Positions 46,338-55,724 of a stretch of 64,000 bases of DNA are shown one piece after another (the stretch's first letter is position 1; each line of letters opens with the position of its first letter). This DNA is from Pirellulales bacterium (GTDB lineage: Bacteria; Planctomycetota; Planctomycetia; Pirellulales; Lacipirellulaceae). Location: positions 25,277-89,276 of the forward strand of contig JADLBW010000161.1 of the NCBI GenBank assembly GCA_020847515.1, read 5' to 3'. The position numbers were made by a program, and so were the translations under genes. The notes below the pieces were generated by a model that made no database searches, had not been told where the DNA came from, and saw only the letters and a program-made list of their open reading frames with translations.

Positions 46338-49133
46338 CTACGTCTTGGACAATGTTCTAGCGCACTGCGTCCCGGCGGGAGTAAGCCAATAGCCACGCGC
46401 CCCCTTGGAGCCGCCAAGCAGTTTCAGAGTTCGCAAGACGGCCAACTCTTCGCGGAGGCGTTTATCAGTTAGCCCCCTTAACTTCTCGGCGATCTGCGGT
46501 GCAGATACCTTGTTTGTCTCGTCTACCGCGCCGATGTCGAGAATAGCCTCGAGGATAAGCTTCCGAGTAGTACTCAGATCTTTTGGAGCGACCGAGCCTG
46601 TCTCGGATTGTGGCACAGCAACCGGCGATGCATCAGGCGAATCGTCGGATTGCCGAGGCTTTTTTTGAGCAGAGCTATTGAGCATCCGACTCCACGTTTT
46701 GTCGACATGAGCCGTGTAGTCGCCAATCGCCTTATCACAATAATCGCAGAAATCTGCTTCTTCGTGGGTAAGCTCAAATACGCCGATGCCTATCTTGTCG
46801 CGCAGTCCTTCCACAAATCGGTCAATGGCATCGAATCGCCGGTACGTCCAATCTTGGTCAACCGTCAGTTCGTCCGGATCTCCGTCGAGAAGTGTATCGA
46901 TAAGTGCGTCGATGCTTTCTGTTGAGTCGTTGTCGAGCTTCGCATCCGTTAGACGCTCGAACGCCACTCGAAAGCGCCGCTGCATGCTCGTGAGCATTAG
47001 CCGAAGCGGATGCGGGCGAATGGCGCCATACGCGCTAGCATGGTGGACTAGTAGACGCCTCAGAAGCGTCCAGTAGATTTCAACCATTCGCACCACGCGA
47101 CGTGGCGATGCAAACTCCGCTCCGGCATCGGGCGTCGGTAGTAGGCAATCGAAAAGTCTAATTCGATGTAGTTGTTCGCCAATGTCCTTGATACCTGAAT
47201 CGCACGTTGCCAAGCATGCGCTTAATAGTTGCTGATGGGATTCTCTTGACTGCTGGGAATCGACTTCGCCGTGAAAGCTGAAGTCTTTGTGATGCATCAT
47301 TGTGGTCGCCATTATGGCGGCGAACCCAGTGTACGCGCCAGGGTCGTGCAGGGACGGAACTGGCATCGTGTCGAAGAGTTGATCCAAACCCACAGCTCTA
47401 CTGGCGGCGACAAGCGACGACGTAAGTTTGTCATATATCCTGCTCGCTTCATCTTGTGCAATTGCATCGGGATAGTACCGCGCGAATCGCGTCAAATCTC
47501 TGAGTGACAATGCGGCGATAATCGCCGTGGGCAAGAGGGGATGCGCGCCGTCTATCTTCTCCTCCTTGCCCTTTGGGTCTTCGGCGGCCGGCTTGCTAGC
47601 GGACCTGGACGTCTTCCGAGGGGGAGAGATGCGCTCGTGCCACCTATCGGCTCGGTCGAAAAGAAAATCTGCCGACAACGATGGATTACCCAGCGGCGGC
47701 TTTTGATCAATTAGGTGCTCACCGTCAAAGATGAAGTGGTCAGCGATTATGAGCCCTTGTTCAATCCGCCAGTCGTGGTGCTGCGTGTACACTCTGGCGG
47801 AGAGAGCGTCCAAATGCTCCTCAACCAAGACCACGTCGTCCGGGTCCATCTTATCCGCGATAGCCAGAAAGAACGTCGCCTCTACCTTCGTTTCTCCTTC
47901 ACTCAAAAGGGTTGGCCGTATGCTCTTGTTGAAAAGTCGAAGCAATCGCTGTCCGGCATCGTGGAAGCACTTAAAGAAATACACTTTGCCATCGGCGATC
48001 GGCAGGTAACTAGGATCGCTGGGGCAGGTGCCGCACGTGACAGGATCATGATTGAAAATCCGCTCGTCCCATTGAACGCCGAGAAAGCATGTGTCCCAGG
48101 GAAATGGCTCATCGTCATCCCGTGCCAAATCAGCGTTGGAGTCAAGGAGAAGATGCCGGCGAACGGAGGCGAGAGCATCGTCTAATCGGGTCAGATACGC
48201 CCATCGCGTAACTATGGCCGAATACCAACGAGATCGACCCTCGTCGTATGCCACATCGATTGCTGTTCTAACGATGTCCTTGCAGGAGCGTGCGGAATCC
48301 GCCCGATCGAGCTCGCGCGCCGCCGCTAAGATGCCCTGAGCGGTGTCTTGCAAATAGCTTGCCGATCCCTCATCAAGGCTCCAATAAGGATGAGTGCTCT
48401 CTTCTCCCGGAGGCTTCTCTCCTTCACCTGGGCCGAAAGCGCCGATGGCCTTCTCTGCAAATCGCTCGAAATATACTCGCTGCCGGAACAAGAACTCGCC
48501 GGCGTCGTCAATGTCTTCCATCACCCGGTCGTAGCCCATCATGTCATCTTTGCGAACGGCCTCTTCCATTCCGTGGCGGGAATTGCGCAACAACTCATTG
48601 CGACGCTTGGCAGTTGCGAAGAAGAGAAACGTGAGGCGGTGCCGATCGAGCGCTTGCTCCAACTTCTGGACCGCCTCGTGCAGTGTGGCGCCGGCTTCAT
48701 CGCCGACGGGACGGCCGTTCGGCGACGTTAAGGCTTCTCCCGAGGCGTGCGGAGCGATATCGGCCACGGCTTCGAGTTCAGCAGCGAGATTCACAAGCGT
48801 GATCGCGACATGGCCGATCAAGGCAAAAGTTGGATCATTCGTGGCGTACTCTTCGGAGTCCAAATTTGCGCCGATGGAGCGAGCCCGCTCCAGTTCTCTT
48901 TGTGCCAGCACAAGTTGTGCTCGGCTGAGATCGGCCGCTGGAAGAACGGCCAGCTTAACTTCCTGCTCTTCGCTCGTGCGCTGGAATAGGTCGATCAGGC
49001 CATCGGCAAAGTGTGGATCATCGCACTCGGCCACGACACACCCACATGCGTCGGCAACTATGGCTGAATCATTGAATCGAACGCTCGGATCGGCGATCAC
49101 GACAAAATGCGAAATGCGAGGTTCGCGGCTCAT
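46338..49133 (-). CDS. Large unrecognised protein, last gene of the defence operon
   Basis: This ~931-aa cytoplasmic protein has no family I can name. The N terminus (SHFVVIADPSVRF..) has a small strand-rich domain. The middle is helical, with two Cys pairs (VTCGTCPSDP and a later CDYCDK) that may bind zinc. The last ~85 residues resemble a winged-helix domain (TTRKLILEAILDIGA..LREELAVLRTLKLLGG). ATG 49133 is used; a TTG at 49175 would overlap the helicase gene. GC looks lower than in the genes around it. Its position at the end of the operon suggests an effector or sensor role. Confidence 0.8.
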   Translation of the reverse strand: MSREPRISHFVVIADPSVRFNDSAIVADACGCVVAECDDPHFADGLIDLFQRTSEEQEVKLAVLPAADLSRAQLVLAQRELERARSIGANLDSEEYATNDPTFALIGHVAITLVNLAAELEAVADIAPHASGEALTSPNGRPVGDEAGATLHEAVQKLEQALDRHRLTFLFFATAKRRNELLRNSRHGMEEAVRKDDMMGYDRVMEDIDDAGEFLFRQRVYFERFAEKAIGAFGPGEGEKPPGEESTHPYWSLDEGSASYLQDTAQGILAAARELDRADSARSCKDIVRTAIDVAYDEGRSRWYSAIVTRWAYLTRLDDALASVRRHLLLDSNADLARDDDEPFPWDTCFLGVQWDERIFNHDPVTCGTCPSDPSYLPIADGKVYFFKCFHDAGQRLLRLFNKSIRPTLLSEGETKVEATFFLAIADKMDPDDVVLVEEHLDALSARVYTQHHDWRIEQGLIIADHFIFDGEHLIDQKPPLGNPSLSADFLFDRADRWHERISPPRKTSRSASKPAAEDPKGKEEKIDGAHPLLPTAIIAALSLRDLTRFARYYPDAIAQDEASRIYDKLTSSLVAASRAVGLDQLFDTMPVPSLHDPGAYTGFAAIMATTMMHHKDFSFHGEVDSQQSRESHQQLLSACLATCDSGIKDIGEQLHRIRLFDCLLPTPDAGAEFASPRRVVRMVEIYWTLLRRLLVHHASAYGAIRPHPLRLMLTSMQRRFRVAFERLTDAKLDNDSTESIDALIDTLLDGDPDELTVDQDWTYRRFDAIDRFVEGLRDKIGIGVFELTHEEADFCDYCDKAIGDYTAHVDKTWSRMLNSSAQKKPRQSDDSPDASPVAVPQSETGSVAPKDLSTTRKLILEAILDIGAVDETNKVSAPQIAEKLRGLTDKRLREELAVLRTLKLLGGSKGARGYWLTPAGTQCARTLSKT

Positions 49134-49161
49134 CTTCAGCGTCCATCGAAACGTCTCAAAG

Positions 49162-51936
49162 CTACGATACTTCAATCCAACACAGCAGTTCTGTCGCGTA
49201 GCCTTTATCAGTGGCCGCGATTCCGCGGTGACCTAGCTCTCTTTGAAGCATCGGCTCGATTGCGTTGGCAAAGAGCGACTCGCGTTCAGACAGGGTGAAC
49301 TGCACCCGACCGGGCGGCGAATCGAAGCATGCTCGATACTGCTTCTCCAGGGACGGCACCCGCTTACCTTCGCCATCGACGGCGATGGGGACTAGATGCG
49401 CACCCTCGTCTCCGCCACGGCCATAGGCGTGGACGAGCCAGAGCGTTAGGACCGCACGCTGGGGAAAGCCCATTGCCGCTGCGGCTCCGGCCGCCCGGGG
49501 CGACGCCGAACGCCACCGCAGAAGCAAATCGTTCATCAACGGGTGGTCGATGCCCAACAGCTCGACGGCGTCGTCCTCCTGCGCCTTATCACGGTCGAGC
49601 GTGCAAGTGACCGGTGGTCGACCGTTGACCGTAAGTCGCATCCGCCAATCATCGAGCAACTCAAGGCTACTCCCCTCGATGGCCAAGGCCGTTCGGAGAA
49701 ACTCCACAATGCGGCGCTTGCTGTCGTCGATGTCCGCAAACGGCTTGTAGTCGTCGAGGCTGAAGCGATCGAGGTCCTGGAACAATTCGTAAACGACCTT
49801 ACGCGCCTCACTAGCATTTGACATCGCCGCTTCCAGCTCTTCACGCGTGCGGCGTAGCTGTGGATCTGAGAGGGCGTCTCGATAGAGCTGGTCGTAGCTC
49901 AATCGGTCGGACAACTGGCCGAGAATCTGCGCCCGCAGGTCCTCGGTCACGTTGCCGTGTTCGTCCACCTTGCCGAGCGTCTTGGCGATCTCCAGCAGCT
50001 TGTCGGTCAGCAGCAGGAAGATTGAACCCTCGATGGTGTCCGATAAGACGAGGTTGTAGACCTGGGCAGTGTCCTTCTGCCCGTATCGATGGATGCGACC
50101 AATCCGTTGTTCCAGGTCCATCGGATTCCACGGCAGGTCGAAGTTGAAGAGCACCCGGGCGAACTGCAGGTTGATGCCTTCGCGGCCGGCCGCCGTGCAG
50201 ACAAGCACACGTGGCCCGTCTGGCCTACGAAACTTCTTCTCCGCCGCCAGCTTCATGCCGTGATCGCCGCCGCGCAGCACGACGACGCCTTGGCCAGGAT
50301 AAGAAGCTTCGATCTCCCGCGAGAGCAGGTCGACGGTCGCCAAGTAGGTGGCGAAGATGACCACCTTCTCGTCCGGGTTCTGGTTCCACAGCGCTCCCAG
50401 GCCGCGGAGGAGCTTTTCGGCCTTCGTCTCGCGGTCAGCGGGGAACGCTGCTAAGACTTCTGCGATCCGCATGCGCTCCTCAGGGAGCGACACGGCTACA
50501 GAGGTCGCGGCCAATTCCTCGCCGAGCGCCGTGACTGCCTCGCCTGACTGTGACGAGGCGGCCGCCGCCAGCTCATCGTCATCGAGCTTCTTGATGAGCC
50601 GGTACTTCAAATCGGCCAGAATCCGATCGACTTCGCCACGCCCGATAGGATCGTCAGGGATGTTGCCTTCAGCATGTATGATCTTGCGGGCCTGCCCTAG
50701 CAAATCCAAGTGCCCGTCAATATCAAGCGCCTGGTCCTTCAGGATCGCCTCGTGGATCGTCAGCATGAGTTGCCGCCGTCGGAGCGTGCTGCGCACCGCG
50801 GCGAAGCTCGATGCGGCGATCTTCTGAAAGATCGTCATCACAAAGCCCAGCGCCCGGCCCTCGTTGCCGCGCTGCTTCGCCAGATCAAAGCCGTCCTGGA
50901 GATACTCGCGGAGCTTCCCGTAGAAGGCGTTCTCGCCCTCAGACATCGTGAACGACTCGGTATGCACCCAGCGTCTTGCGAACAGTTGCGAACCGTCCGG
51001 CGTGCAGGCGTCGGCCTTGGTGCGGCGGAACACCACGGCGTTGAGCCGATGCCGCTCTTCCACCATTTCATCCGGCCCGCTGAACAGCGTAGGATTGAGT
51101 AGTTGGATCAGCATCCAGAAGCGGAAGTGATCGCCCTGATGGGGCGTGGCCGAGAGCAGAAGCAAATCGCGGGCATGATCGCGGAGTGCCTCGGCCAGCT
51201 TGTAGTTCTCGGTCTTTCGCGTCCGCGCTCCGTTGCGGTAGGCCGATAGATGGTGGGCCTCGTCGAAAACGACCAGATCCCACTTCGGCGCTTGCAGCAG
51301 GCGGCGGATGCGTGCTGGTCGCTTGAGCGTGTCAACGCTGGCGATGAGGCGATCGTGCTTGGCGAAGGCGTTCGATTTACGATCGGTAACATCGCCTTCG
51401 GAGCCGAATACCTCGAAATCGAGGTTAAACACCTCGTTCAGCTCGCGGTGCCAGTTATTCACCAGCCCTGCGGGCACGACCATCAGCGCGCGGGTCATCT
51501 CGCCCCGGCTGGCCAGCTCACGCAGGATGAGGGCAGCTTCGATCGTCTTGCCGAGGCCCACTTCGTCGGCCACCAGGAATCGCCGCGGCGCGGCCGTCGC
51601 CACCCGATGCGTCAGCACGACCTGATGGGGAAGCAAGTCGATGCGCGCCGCCGTCAGGGCGGTGGCATTCTCCATCAACGGCAGAGCATGGGCTTCGACA
51701 TGCAGCCACGCATTCCGCAGACGATCGGTTCCCTCCGCCACGCCGGCGAGAATCTGCTGGGCGCGACTCTCGGCCGCCCGTACTGAGTCGGGGTGAAACT
51801 GGCGTTCGCCCGTCGCAAAGAAGGCGCGAACAAACCCGTCCGGCGATGTACTGACGACCACTCCTTCGCCGAAGTCGGGATGGACCACCCGCTGCCCAGG
51901 CTGGTAGGTCGTCGATCCGTTAACTGCCTGCGACAT
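49162..51936 (-). CDS. SNF2-family helicase (BrxHII-like)
   Basis: This 924-aa ATP-dependent DNA translocase opens with a small Tudor-like segment (PGQRVVHPDFGEGVVVS, residues 13-29). Helicase motifs follow: LVADEVGLGKT near 121-131, DEAH at 225-228, LLLSATPHQGD, and QRIGRIHRYGQ in the second RecA domain. A ~270-residue C-terminal region is unassigned. In type 3 BREX a helicase of this type (BrxHII) accompanies the DUF1156 methylase. Its ATG overlaps the stop of the 173-aa gene by one base. Confidence 0.88.
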   Translation of the reverse strand: MSQAVNGSTTYQPGQRVVHPDFGEGVVVSTSPDGFVRAFFATGERQFHPDSVRAAESRAQQILAGVAEGTDRLRNAWLHVEAHALPLMENATALTAARIDLLPHQVVLTHRVATAAPRRFLVADEVGLGKTIEAALILRELASRGEMTRALMVVPAGLVNNWHRELNEVFNLDFEVFGSEGDVTDRKSNAFAKHDRLIASVDTLKRPARIRRLLQAPKWDLVVFDEAHHLSAYRNGARTRKTENYKLAEALRDHARDLLLLSATPHQGDHFRFWMLIQLLNPTLFSGPDEMVEERHRLNAVVFRRTKADACTPDGSQLFARRWVHTESFTMSEGENAFYGKLREYLQDGFDLAKQRGNEGRALGFVMTIFQKIAASSFAAVRSTLRRRQLMLTIHEAILKDQALDIDGHLDLLGQARKIIHAEGNIPDDPIGRGEVDRILADLKYRLIKKLDDDELAAAASSQSGEAVTALGEELAATSVAVSLPEERMRIAEVLAAFPADRETKAEKLLRGLGALWNQNPDEKVVIFATYLATVDLLSREIEASYPGQGVVVLRGGDHGMKLAAEKKFRRPDGPRVLVCTAAGREGINLQFARVLFNFDLPWNPMDLEQRIGRIHRYGQKDTAQVYNLVLSDTIEGSIFLLLTDKLLEIAKTLGKVDEHGNVTEDLRAQILGQLSDRLSYDQLYRDALSDPQLRRTREELEAAMSNASEARKVVYELFQDLDRFSLDDYKPFADIDDSKRRIVEFLRTALAIEGSSLELLDDWRMRLTVNGRPPVTCTLDRDKAQEDDAVELLGIDHPLMNDLLLRWRSASPRAAGAAAAMGFPQRAVLTLWLVHAYGRGGDEGAHLVPIAVDGEGKRVPSLEKQYRACFDSPPGRVQFTLSERESLFANAIEPMLQRELGHRGIAATDKGYATELLCWIEVS

Positions 51937-52457
51937 CAGCTAATCCTCGGATGGTGCAGGCCAATCCAATGTTTGCCGTCGTAGTCGGTGTTGGCGTCGT
52001 CGGAGTCGAGCAGCCGCTCGACCTCGTTCTCGGCGCCGGAGAACAGCAGTCGGCCGATCGGTAGGCCGTCGCCGCCGGTGCTGCGGTGCTTCCAAAAGTA
52101 TTGCTCGGTGGCCCCCTTCATCGAGATTCGATTCAAGCCCGACGGCAGCCAGAAGATTAGTCCGGCCTGGCCCTCGTAGTGGTCTTGGAACGACAACACC
52201 GCCTCCTTCAAATCCGTCTCGATCCAGCGCTCGGCGTCGGCGGCGTCGAGGACGTCAAGGCACCCCTCCAGACCGGCGACAATCATCGCGTCGCCGTCGG
52301 CGGCCGGCAGGTCCTCAGGCCACTGATTTGCCAAGGCGAAGAAGTCTCGTAACGAAAGAACGTCGCTCGGCTTCACAAGCTCGGCGAGCGTCGTCACTTC
52401 CCAGAGTAGAGCAAAGCCGCGGCGCGACCATCCTCGGTTGTAGCGGGTGCGAACCAT
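51936..52457 (-). CDS. Unrecognised 173-aa protein of the defence operon
   Basis: The product is acidic and globular, with a tryptophan-rich first third (RYNRGWSRRGFALLWEV) and a patterned C-terminal half (GLIFWLPSGLNRISMKGATEQYFW.., GLHHPRIS). I do not recognise the family. It is locked between methylase and helicase genes by one-base overlaps at both ends, which argues for a stoichiometric partner of one of them. It is a candidate specificity or adaptor factor. Confidence 0.78.
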   Translation of the reverse strand: MVRTRYNRGWSRRGFALLWEVTTLAELVKPSDVLSLRDFFALANQWPEDLPAADGDAMIVAGLEGCLDVLDAADAERWIETDLKEAVLSFQDHYEGQAGLIFWLPSGLNRISMKGATEQYFWKHRSTGGDGLPIGRLLFSGAENEVERLLDSDDANTDYDGKHWIGLHHPRIS

Positions 52458-55400
52458 CAGTCGTCGTCCTCGCCAAGCGTATCGAAGAGAGAGAGTTGAT
52501 CAGCCTTCGCCTGATTCTTGCCGGCCCACGTCCGATAGAGTTGCGAGGCCAGCGTGGCAGCGTTACGCACGGTGGAATCGGCACCGTGCGTCTTGAACCA
52601 AGCGAGAATTGCTCCCAGCGCCGGATGCGGCCGGAAGTTTGGATTGCTGAGCGTGTCGTTGGCGTTGATGCCGCTGCCCTCGAAGCAGGCGCCGATCAGA
52701 TACATCGCCTGATCGTAGTCGCTAGTCATCCCGCGGCGCTGTTTGCCAACCCACTTCTGAGCAAACTCGAGCGCCGGAACTAGATGAAACACCTTCTTTC
52801 GTTCAACCACCCATCCACGATCTGCGAAATCGGACGGCCCACTACCGGTGCCGCGAAGGAACTTCTGCATTTGATCGCGAGGCAAATCTGCTTTGCCATC
52901 AAAGAGTCGAAGGAGCATGCGAGTGAATGGCTCGGCGTTCGAAGGTGGAGGATCCTTGATTCCGCCCGCTTCCTCATCCAGAAGTTGGTTGATTCCTAGC
53001 AAAGCCTCTAGGACGCTCATCGGTAGGTCCTGGTCCTTGTAAACTTTGCCGTAGTGACGAGAGAAGTATTCAAGCGCCTTGCCGCGACGGATCACTTGAA
53101 GATCGGCTTCCGGTAGCCCCTCCTCCTGGTGATGCTCCAGCAACTCCTGTAACTCACGCACGTCTTGCAATACTTGACGTCGAAGCTTTGCCCAGGAAAT
53201 TGGTTTCGGCTCGTCTTGTCGCTTTCGACAAACGTGAATCATGTCGTATTCAACTTTCTGAGATCCATAACCACCATCGCCTTTAGACTCATCGCCACGT
53301 ATCGGGAAAACGGATACAAGAAAGAACCCAGCATTAAAGAGAGATTCAAGTACAGATACCCACGGAGCGTCTTCGCTGTGGTGAAAGGTGAACGCCAAGA
53401 GTCCTGAGGGCTTGAGAATTCGGTAGGCTTCCTTCCAGCACAAAGTCAGTAATCGCTGGTAAAACCCCTCTGGATCGTCTGGATGCCGATGCTTGTTAGC
53501 TACCGCCTCGAGTGCTTTGGGCGTTTCCGGCTCTTTAAATAGGTCCGGATAAGTAGTTTTGAGAACGCACCGCAGCCAAACATAGAAGAAGTCGGCAATC
53601 TCTGCGTACTGTTCTAAGTTGGAGAAGGGAGGATCGGTAACTACGAGGTCCATCTCACAGTCACGAATGTGTCTCAAATCGGTCGAAGTATCACATGTGA
53701 TACAGGCGCTTTGCACCGGATCACCGGTTGATATTGCGGCGCTTTTCGTTGCGATGAATTCGCCAAGGTTACGGTATTGCTCCGACAGTTGCGTTAGGGG
53801 CAGCCGCTCCCACGGATTTGAACGCCAATCGATCGTTTCAAAAAGGCTCTTGATGCTTGATGGCCACGGTCCGTATCCGACGGGACTAAAGGCACCAACT
53901 TCGACGACGCACGGCCGAGGATTAAAATTGCTGTTCGAAAAGGCTGGAGCAAAGTGCCCCTTAGTGACATGCCATGCGGAAAACATACATTGGTTACGCA
54001 AATACTGCTGCCACGCACCGAGAACATAGTCCCGCACAGCGACAGGCCGCCTAGAGCTGGCGAAGGTTTTCAGAAAGAGCGAATGAAGTAAGAGCTGGCG
54101 GTGATTGAACAGAAAACGCCAATAGGTGTACTTGTGATCTTCAACGTCATGCCGCCCTATCTCATGACCGATGTTGATCGGTTCGCGTGGCCAAAAGTCC
54201 TTCAAGTCACTTACAGAACGCCGGGACCATTCTCTGAGTGCGCCATTTAGGGCGTTAGCGTCCGAAGCGGGGATGAATAGTCGATCAGTTTGGCCATTTC
54301 GCTTGCATTCAGGACAGAAGCATTCGAGCGCATATGAGGCCGTGGGGGCAACTGCTCCGTACGCTTTTGTGGCTTGCCTAACGTCTTGAGCATTCCCACA
54401 ACTACCGCAGGTGAAATCTCCGTCTTTTGGAACTGTCCCACCCGCCTTTCCCGTTGCGATTGTGGTGCCGTCACTCAAAACGATTCTCTCTGGTAGGGGC
54501 CCGCGGACCTCGACGAGCTTGCATCGTGATGCGCGTGCCGTGTTCCAACGGATGGTGTCCTCTGGAGAATCATTGGGGCTGCCGCCATATCGCCGGCCAC
54601 TTTCGTCCATTGCCGGTTCACCCTTAATCCAGTCTGGGTGGACAAGGAGTGAAAGTGAGACGGTTTTCCTACTAGGCTTCGCAAGACTGCCAAATAATTC
54701 TGGCTTGTCGCAATGCGGGCAGATCGCGGAATCGGGATTGCCCATTGCGTTGAGAGTCGCCACTGCAAAGGAAGGTTCCGTGTTTGCAGTGACGAGTTCA
54801 ACGCTTGGAGCAAGTCGAGCTTCTCGTTCTTCGAGGTCGTACCGCTTACCGCAATGCTTGCATGTGCGCTTCCACACTTTAAGTGAGAGCGTTTTCGACG
54901 CCATTAAGGGTGTGGACATTAGAGGGGTACGGTGACCACATCCTACGGACTGACATGGACAGTGCTTTGTCCAAAAAACATGGACGATCTCGGGACCTTC
55001 ATACCGATATTGGCCACGTTCTTCGGGGGTAAGCTGCATCGGATCGAAGTCAGCACTCATGACGTTACCAGTGCTTATCTGCGACCATCTACCTTTGTGG
55101 CCACGTGGGCAATCGCATGCATAAAATGGCATGATTTGCGGTTTGACCTCGGCTTCGATCTCAGCAAGCATTGCCTCAACTTCAGCCTTATCAACCTGCG
55201 CGAGCTCATTCTTGACTACGAACCAGGCAATGGGATTGAGGTCATTGCCATGCATCTGCATTCCAAGGCGTGAGCCTTCGACGACGGTGGTGCCGCCGCC
55301 CATGAAGATGTCAGCAACCTTCAGATTCTTGAATGCGCCCTTCTTCTGGTGGTTGCCATAGTAGACCTGCCAGACCAACTTGGCGGCTTCCGCTGGATCG

Positions 55401-55720
55401 TCTGGCGCCCTAATGGCTGCCGCCAGAAGCATGGCGCGAAAGACGCTGCTGCGGCGTCGCGCCCACCATTTGGACATTTGGTAGATGGGCTTGCCGGCAT
55501 TGCCCTCAATCGTTGCAATCTCGTTGATCGGGATGATCGGGAAATCGACTTCCAGGCAAGTCGGCGGGCGATTGGGATCGGCGAAATCGACCGTCTCCAG
55601 GTCCCATGCTTTCCCGGCGTTCACCGCCTTGGCGAGTTCGCGCGCAACCCATTCGTCTTTCTTTAGCCCTTCGTCTTTCCAGGGCTGGAGCTTCTTTGTT
55701 TTCGTTTCGGCGGTAGCCAT
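52457..55720 (-). CDS. DUF1156-type adenine DNA methylase (PglXI-like)
   Basis: This 1087-aa N6-adenine methylase has the DUF1156 start (PIIPINEIATIEG..KPIYQMSKWWARRRSS, residues 61-92), SAM-binding motif DIFMGGGTTV at 137-146 and catalytic TDPPF near 735. Several zinc-ribbon CxxC pairs lie between them (CKHCGK, CPHCDK, CGSCGN, CPEC). In BREX the methylase marks host DNA and supports exclusion of phage. About 52800-55270 is visibly lower in GC than either end of the gene, suggesting exchange of the central target-recognition part. Start ATG 55720 lies 4 bp after the pglZ stop. Confidence 0.88.
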   Translation of the reverse strand: MATAETKTKKLQPWKDEGLKKDEWVARELAKAVNAGKAWDLETVDFADPNRPPTCLEVDFPIIPINEIATIEGNAGKPIYQMSKWWARRRSSVFRAMLLAAAIRAPDDPAEAAKLVWQVYYGNHQKKGAFKNLKVADIFMGGGTTVVEGSRLGMQMHGNDLNPIAWFVVKNELAQVDKAEVEAMLAEIEAEVKPQIMPFYACDCPRGHKGRWSQISTGNVMSADFDPMQLTPEERGQYRYEGPEIVHVFWTKHCPCQSVGCGHRTPLMSTPLMASKTLSLKVWKRTCKHCGKRYDLEEREARLAPSVELVTANTEPSFAVATLNAMGNPDSAICPHCDKPELFGSLAKPSRKTVSLSLLVHPDWIKGEPAMDESGRRYGGSPNDSPEDTIRWNTARASRCKLVEVRGPLPERIVLSDGTTIATGKAGGTVPKDGDFTCGSCGNAQDVRQATKAYGAVAPTASYALECFCPECKRNGQTDRLFIPASDANALNGALREWSRRSVSDLKDFWPREPINIGHEIGRHDVEDHKYTYWRFLFNHRQLLLHSLFLKTFASSRRPVAVRDYVLGAWQQYLRNQCMFSAWHVTKGHFAPAFSNSNFNPRPCVVEVGAFSPVGYGPWPSSIKSLFETIDWRSNPWERLPLTQLSEQYRNLGEFIATKSAAISTGDPVQSACITCDTSTDLRHIRDCEMDLVVTDPPFSNLEQYAEIADFFYVWLRCVLKTTYPDLFKEPETPKALEAVANKHRHPDDPEGFYQRLLTLCWKEAYRILKPSGLLAFTFHHSEDAPWVSVLESLFNAGFFLVSVFPIRGDESKGDGGYGSQKVEYDMIHVCRKRQDEPKPISWAKLRRQVLQDVRELQELLEHHQEEGLPEADLQVIRRGKALEYFSRHYGKVYKDQDLPMSVLEALLGINQLLDEEAGGIKDPPPSNAEPFTRMLLRLFDGKADLPRDQMQKFLRGTGSGPSDFADRGWVVERKKVFHLVPALEFAQKWVGKQRRGMTSDYDQAMYLIGACFEGSGINANDTLSNPNFRPHPALGAILAWFKTHGADSTVRNAATLASQLYRTWAGKNQAKADQLSLFDTLGEDDD

Positions 55721-55724
55721 GGCG

